DNA from: a virus | Virus record (IMG/VR): IMGVR_UViG_3300048836_000117 | Coordinates: 1 to 39,210 of that record | Length of the DNA: 39,210 nt | Reading direction: 5' to 3' (one strand) | Shown here: positions 38,062-39,210 of the stretch, in pieces | How positions within the stretch are numbered: the first letter of the stretch is position 1 | Layout: each line of letters opens with the position of its first letter | Program-made: the position numbers and the translations under genes | The notes under the pieces: generated by a model | The model's database searches: none | Told to the model about the DNA's origin: nothing | The model's input: the letters and a program-made list of their open reading frames with translations, nothing else

Positions 38062-39210
38062 GGTCACTTTATTACAGCATCGGGGCAGATACAAGCAAAC
38101 TTACAACCGGCTTGAGAGGGTCAAAGGGTGATGTAAGCGAATTTGCAAAGTCGTCTAAGATGTCATTCACTGAGATGTACTCGGCAATGAGCCTTGTACA
38201 GTCCAGTGCTATGGCAATGTATCAAGGACTGAAAAAAGTATACGACTTCGGCAAAGAGGGCGCGTCACTGGATTACACTGCATCAAAGTTTGACAATCTG
38301 GCAAAGTCAATCGGCACCACATCAGAAGCGCTGATGAAGGATCTGAAAGGCGCAACCGGTGGGCTTGTCAGTGATATGGAGCTGATGGCGAGCGCTACTG
38401 ATTTTCTTGGTTTGGGACTTGCCAAAACGCATGACGAAGCGGTACGATTGACTTCCGTAGCCGGTGCGCTCGGTATGAACATGAACCAGCTTGTTTTGAC
38501 GCTTACCAATCAAACTACAATGCGCTTTGACGCCTTGGGTGTGTCAGTCGATGGATTTGATGAAAAAGTGAAGATGCTTAAAGCCAGTGGCATGGATGCA
38601 AACGCCGCATTTACAGAAGCATTCTTGCAACAGGCTGAGCAACAAATAGCAACCGTTGGTAGTGTTACAGATCAAACCATATCCAGCTTCAAACGATTTG
38701 AAGCCAGTTTGCAGAACTTTGGAAACACAGCCAAAACAACTGCATCCGGTCCAATTGCTGGAATAGTTGAAAGTTTGGCAGATGGCCTTGATGTGCTATC
38801 CGGTAACGATGGATTGACATATCAATTTTACAATTTACAGCGCGGGCTTGAGTCAAGTAACGGAACTTATGCAGATTACATACTTTCGCTGAATGAATCG
38901 CTTGATGGAACCGGTCTACTTGTAAGCGCAACCGGTGAGCTTGAAGCGGCCAACATGAGCGGATGGGTCAAGCTAAAGAACGTCAGCGACGCAACGGTTA
39001 TCTTGACAGAATCGGAATACAATGCGGCCAGAGCTACAAGCGGATGGACTGATGAAATGTACAAGGCTTATCGTGGCCTTGGTGAAGTTGAGGATGCGGT
39101 TGGCGACTTTACAGAAGCCGTAGGCGTATCAAAAGAAGCAATGACAGAATTGTCTATCTTCATGGCTGGTGAATACGGAAAAGAGATTGACAATTTCAAA
39201 GCAGATCATG
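38046..39210 (+). CDS. Tape measure protein, N-terminal part (partial at the window end)
   Basis: The frame opens at ATG 38046, overlapping the GT end by 16 bases, and is open to the last base. The N-terminus (GSLYYSIGADTSKLTTGLRGSKGDVSEFAKSSK) is a common tape measure start. Hydrophobic helices follow (YSAMSLVQSSAMAMYQGLKKVYD). Codon 164 at 38535 corresponds to position 5 of the window, giving continuity with the first feature. The second 680 bases are the diverged copy of the start of the window; the predicted protein differs there by only about six residues. Confidence 0.85.
   Translation, partial: MGKQIGSLYYSIGADTSKLTTGLRGSKGDVSEFAKSSKMSFTEMYSAMSLVQSSAMAMYQGLKKVYDFGKEGASLDYTASKFDNLAKSIGTTSEALMKDLKGATGGLVSDMELMASATDFLGLGLAKTHDEAVRLTSVAGALGMNMNQLVLTLTNQTTMRFDALGVSVDGFDEKVKMLKASGMDANAAFTEAFLQQAEQQIATVGSVTDQTISSFKRFEASLQNFGNTAKTTASGPIAGIVESLADGLDVLSGNDGLTYQFYNLQRGLESSNGTYADYILSLNESLDGTGLLVSATGELEAANMSGWVKLKNVSDATVILTESEYNAARATSGWTDEMYKAYRGLGEVEDAVGDFTEAVGVSKEAMTELSIFMAGEYGKEIDNFKADH
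38531..39210. repeat. Right copy of the imperfect 680-bp terminal overlap
   Basis: Gap-free match to 1-680 with about 58 substitutions, mostly synonymous within the tape measure frame. Confidence 0.9.

Noticed and set aside
1-39210. Temperate lifestyle
   Set aside because: No integrase, excisionase, attachment site or convincing repressor was found; the 13756 gene alone is not enough.
1-39210. CRISPR array
   Set aside because: No set of regularly spaced repeats; the only tandem repeat is the hexanucleotide in the initiator gene.
38531-39210. True tandem duplication in the tape measure gene
   Set aside because: The match ends exactly at the window end and starts exactly at position 1 in the same codon register, which is explained by a circular map.

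Overview
The window is an essentially complete genome of a tailed phage with a long non-contractile tail (siphovirus type, Caudoviricetes), opened inside the tape measure gene. Positions 1-680 and 38531-39210 are collinear, with no indels and about 58 mismatches (about 91.5% identity). The tape measure frame enters at position 2 and leaves at 39210 in the same register, so the map closes into a circle of about 38,530 bp with a 631-residue tape measure protein. The mismatches are mostly synonymous, which points to a mixed phage population or two alleles rather than an exact terminal repeat. No integrase is visible. The host cannot be fixed from the sequence. GH25 lysozymes, a sortase-like fragment, strong GGAGG ribosome sites and several apparently leaderless genes suggest a Gram-positive or Chloroflexota-like bacterium (inference).

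Layout. (1) 1-7690 plus: tape measure end, a very large Dit-type distal tail protein, tail hub, tip protein, two GH25-type proteins and three small membrane lysis candidates. (2) 7691-8873 plus: two possible short terminated RNAs, a leader peptide and a metallophosphoesterase. (3) 8954-13681 minus: early block of small proteins, a HicA-like protein, micro membrane proteins and a RecT-type annealing protein. It is divided from (4) by a divergent promoter region at 13654-13734. (4) 13756-22001 plus: a candidate regulator, a Lar-like protein, a structured leader, a DnaD-type initiator, a DnaB helicase, a broken methyltransferase, then many small genes with ASCH, DUF1064-like, DUF551-like, cytosine methyltransferase, RNA ligase and sortase-like products. 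(5) 22703-39210 plus: TerS, TerL, portal, intein-containing head morphogenesis protein, scaffold, major capsid, a four-gene glycosyltransferase/FkbM/radical SAM cassette, connectors, tail tube, frameshifted tail chaperones and tape measure.

Four homing-endonuclease-type genes lie on the minus strand inside or beside plus-strand genes: HEG-A in a methyltransferase, HEG-B beside TerS, HEG-C inside an intein, HEG-D behind the intein gene. Each has an extended -10 box (TGNTANAAT) exactly six bases before its ATG, so each is probably a leaderless, self-contained transcription unit. HEG-C is antisense within an intein whose sense frame stays open throughout. This arrangement, the leaderless rule, and the glycan/radical SAM cassette inside the head genes are the most noteworthy features.
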